From an uncultured Collinsella sp. (lineage in GTDB: Bacteria > Actinomycetota > Coriobacteriia > Coriobacteriales > Coriobacteriaceae), in assembly GCA_900547805.1 (NCBI GenBank), contig URIE01000044.1, positions 1-14,034 on the forward strand: a DNA stretch of 14,034 nucleotides, written 5' to 3'. Under the pieces are notes generated by a model. The model was given only the letters and a program-made list of their open reading frames with translations. It did not search any database and was not told the origin of the DNA. Of this stretch, positions 13,726-14,034 are shown piece after piece; position 1 is the first letter of the stretch; every line of letters begins with the position of its first letter. The position numbers were made by a program, and so were the translations under genes.

Positions 13726-13780
13726 GGTACCAAACTTATTTAGTTACGACGCTGTCAAAACATCGGCGTTGCTCTTGTTG

Positions 13781-13829
13781 GCACTTGGGGACGCTCCTTT
13801 TCTGCCAGCACCTAGGGACACTCCTTGTC
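13781..13829. repeat. Two tandem REP-like units, 27-nt period
   Basis: GCACTTGGGGACGCTCCTTT (13781-13800, continuing TC) recurs at 13808-13829 with 18 of 22 bases identical. Both carry GGGAC-N2-TCC, the core also found in the hairpin at 5843-5876 (GGGACGGTCC). They lie between the divergent marR and kinase genes. Confidence 0.45.
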
Positions 13830-13854
13830 AAGGCTTTGGTGCAAACTTCCGTCC

Positions 13855-13873
13855 GTAGCGCTCCCTGCGCTAC
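13855..13873 (+). repeat. 7-bp hairpin in the leader of the kinase-like gene
   Basis: GTAGCGC (13855-13861) and GCGCTAC (13867-13873) pair perfectly around TCCCT, 54-72 nt before the start codon at 13927. TACACT at 13871-13876 could be a -10 box, in which case this palindrome would be an operator over the promoter. The -35 (TTCCGT, 18-nt spacing) is poor. Confidence 0.35.
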
Positions 13874-13926
13874 ACTTAGTCGCATTGTGGCGCCGCTGCG
13901 CCGTGCCCGAACCAAGGGGGACCCTC

Positions 13927-14034
13927 ATGAAGAACACTCAGCTGCTGTTGATCAACGATATGTGCGGCTACGGTAAGGTCGCGCTTTCCGCCATGCTGCC
14001 GGTGCTGTCGCACATGGGCTACCGTATCCACAAC
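13927..14034 (+). CDS. Pyridoxine/pyridoxamine kinase-like protein, N-terminus only
   Basis: The first 36 residues of a plus-strand gene cut by the window end. LLINDMCGYGKVALSAMLPVLSHMG matches the start of ribokinase-fold B6-vitamer kinases, where NDxSGxGxxSL...LPxxSxMG is typical; the Cys-Gly-Tyr-Gly and Lys-Val positions differ a little from that pattern. Such enzymes phosphorylate pyridoxal, pyridoxine or pyridoxamine with ATP. The ATG has AAGGGGG about 7 nt upstream. The rest of the kinase fold and its catalytic Asp lie outside the window, so the assignment rests on this motif alone. Confidence 0.7.
   Translation, partial: MKNTQLLLINDMCGYGKVALSAMLPVLSHMGYRIHN

Noticed and set aside
13781..13829. 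Possible start of a CRISPR array.
   Set aside because: Only two imperfect units with a 5-nt gap between them, no spacer-length interval and no cas gene.

Overview
The window looks like ordinary chromosome from a GC-rich Gram-positive bacterium of the Coriobacteriia, most likely a Collinsella-type gut actinobacterium. That placement is inferred from base composition, protein style, the AAGGAG-type ribosome binding sites and the habit of ending genes with long GC-rich hairpins. No 16S or other marker gene is present, so it is a guess. I count ten complete genes and one cut by the right edge. There is no tRNA, rRNA, CRISPR array, transposase or phage gene.

Left part (1-2212, plus strand): a HAD-superfamily phosphatase and a small transaldolase of the MipB/TalC type. 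Its active-site residues favour transaldolase over fructose-6-phosphate aldolase. About 380 bp without a gene follow, dense in symmetry: a long inverted repeat flanked by a 16-nt direct repeat of the transaldolase 3' end, a second inverted-repeat pair, and a strong terminator nested inside that pair.

Centre (2213-9200): tex, an RNA-binding transcription accessory protein, on the minus strand. Upstream of it is a MITE-like 160-bp element with 30-bp near-perfect inverted ends. Next comes a minus-strand cluster transcribed as SDR dehydrogenase, MFS carrier (oxalate/formate antiporter-like), then Gfo/Idh/MocA dehydrogenase. A LysR-type regulator is divergent from it. This has the form of a regulated uptake-and-oxidation locus for a small organic compound that cannot be named from the sequence.

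Right part (9201-13926, minus strand): a tightly overlapping operon of a MarR-type repressor and two ABC exporter half-transporters. One partner has a degenerate ATPase site and the other a degenerate signature, as in heterodimeric multidrug exporters. In front of the MarR gene is a near-consensus sigma-70 promoter whose -10 box overlaps a perfect 9-bp inverted repeat, so autorepression is likely. The window ends in the first 36 codons of a plus-strand pyridoxine/pyridoxamine-kinase-like gene.

The coding content is conventional. The less-explained material is intergenic: several long inverted-repeat elements, REP-like GGGAC/TCC motifs and paired short palindromes. They look like members of repeat families, but their copy number cannot be known from one window.
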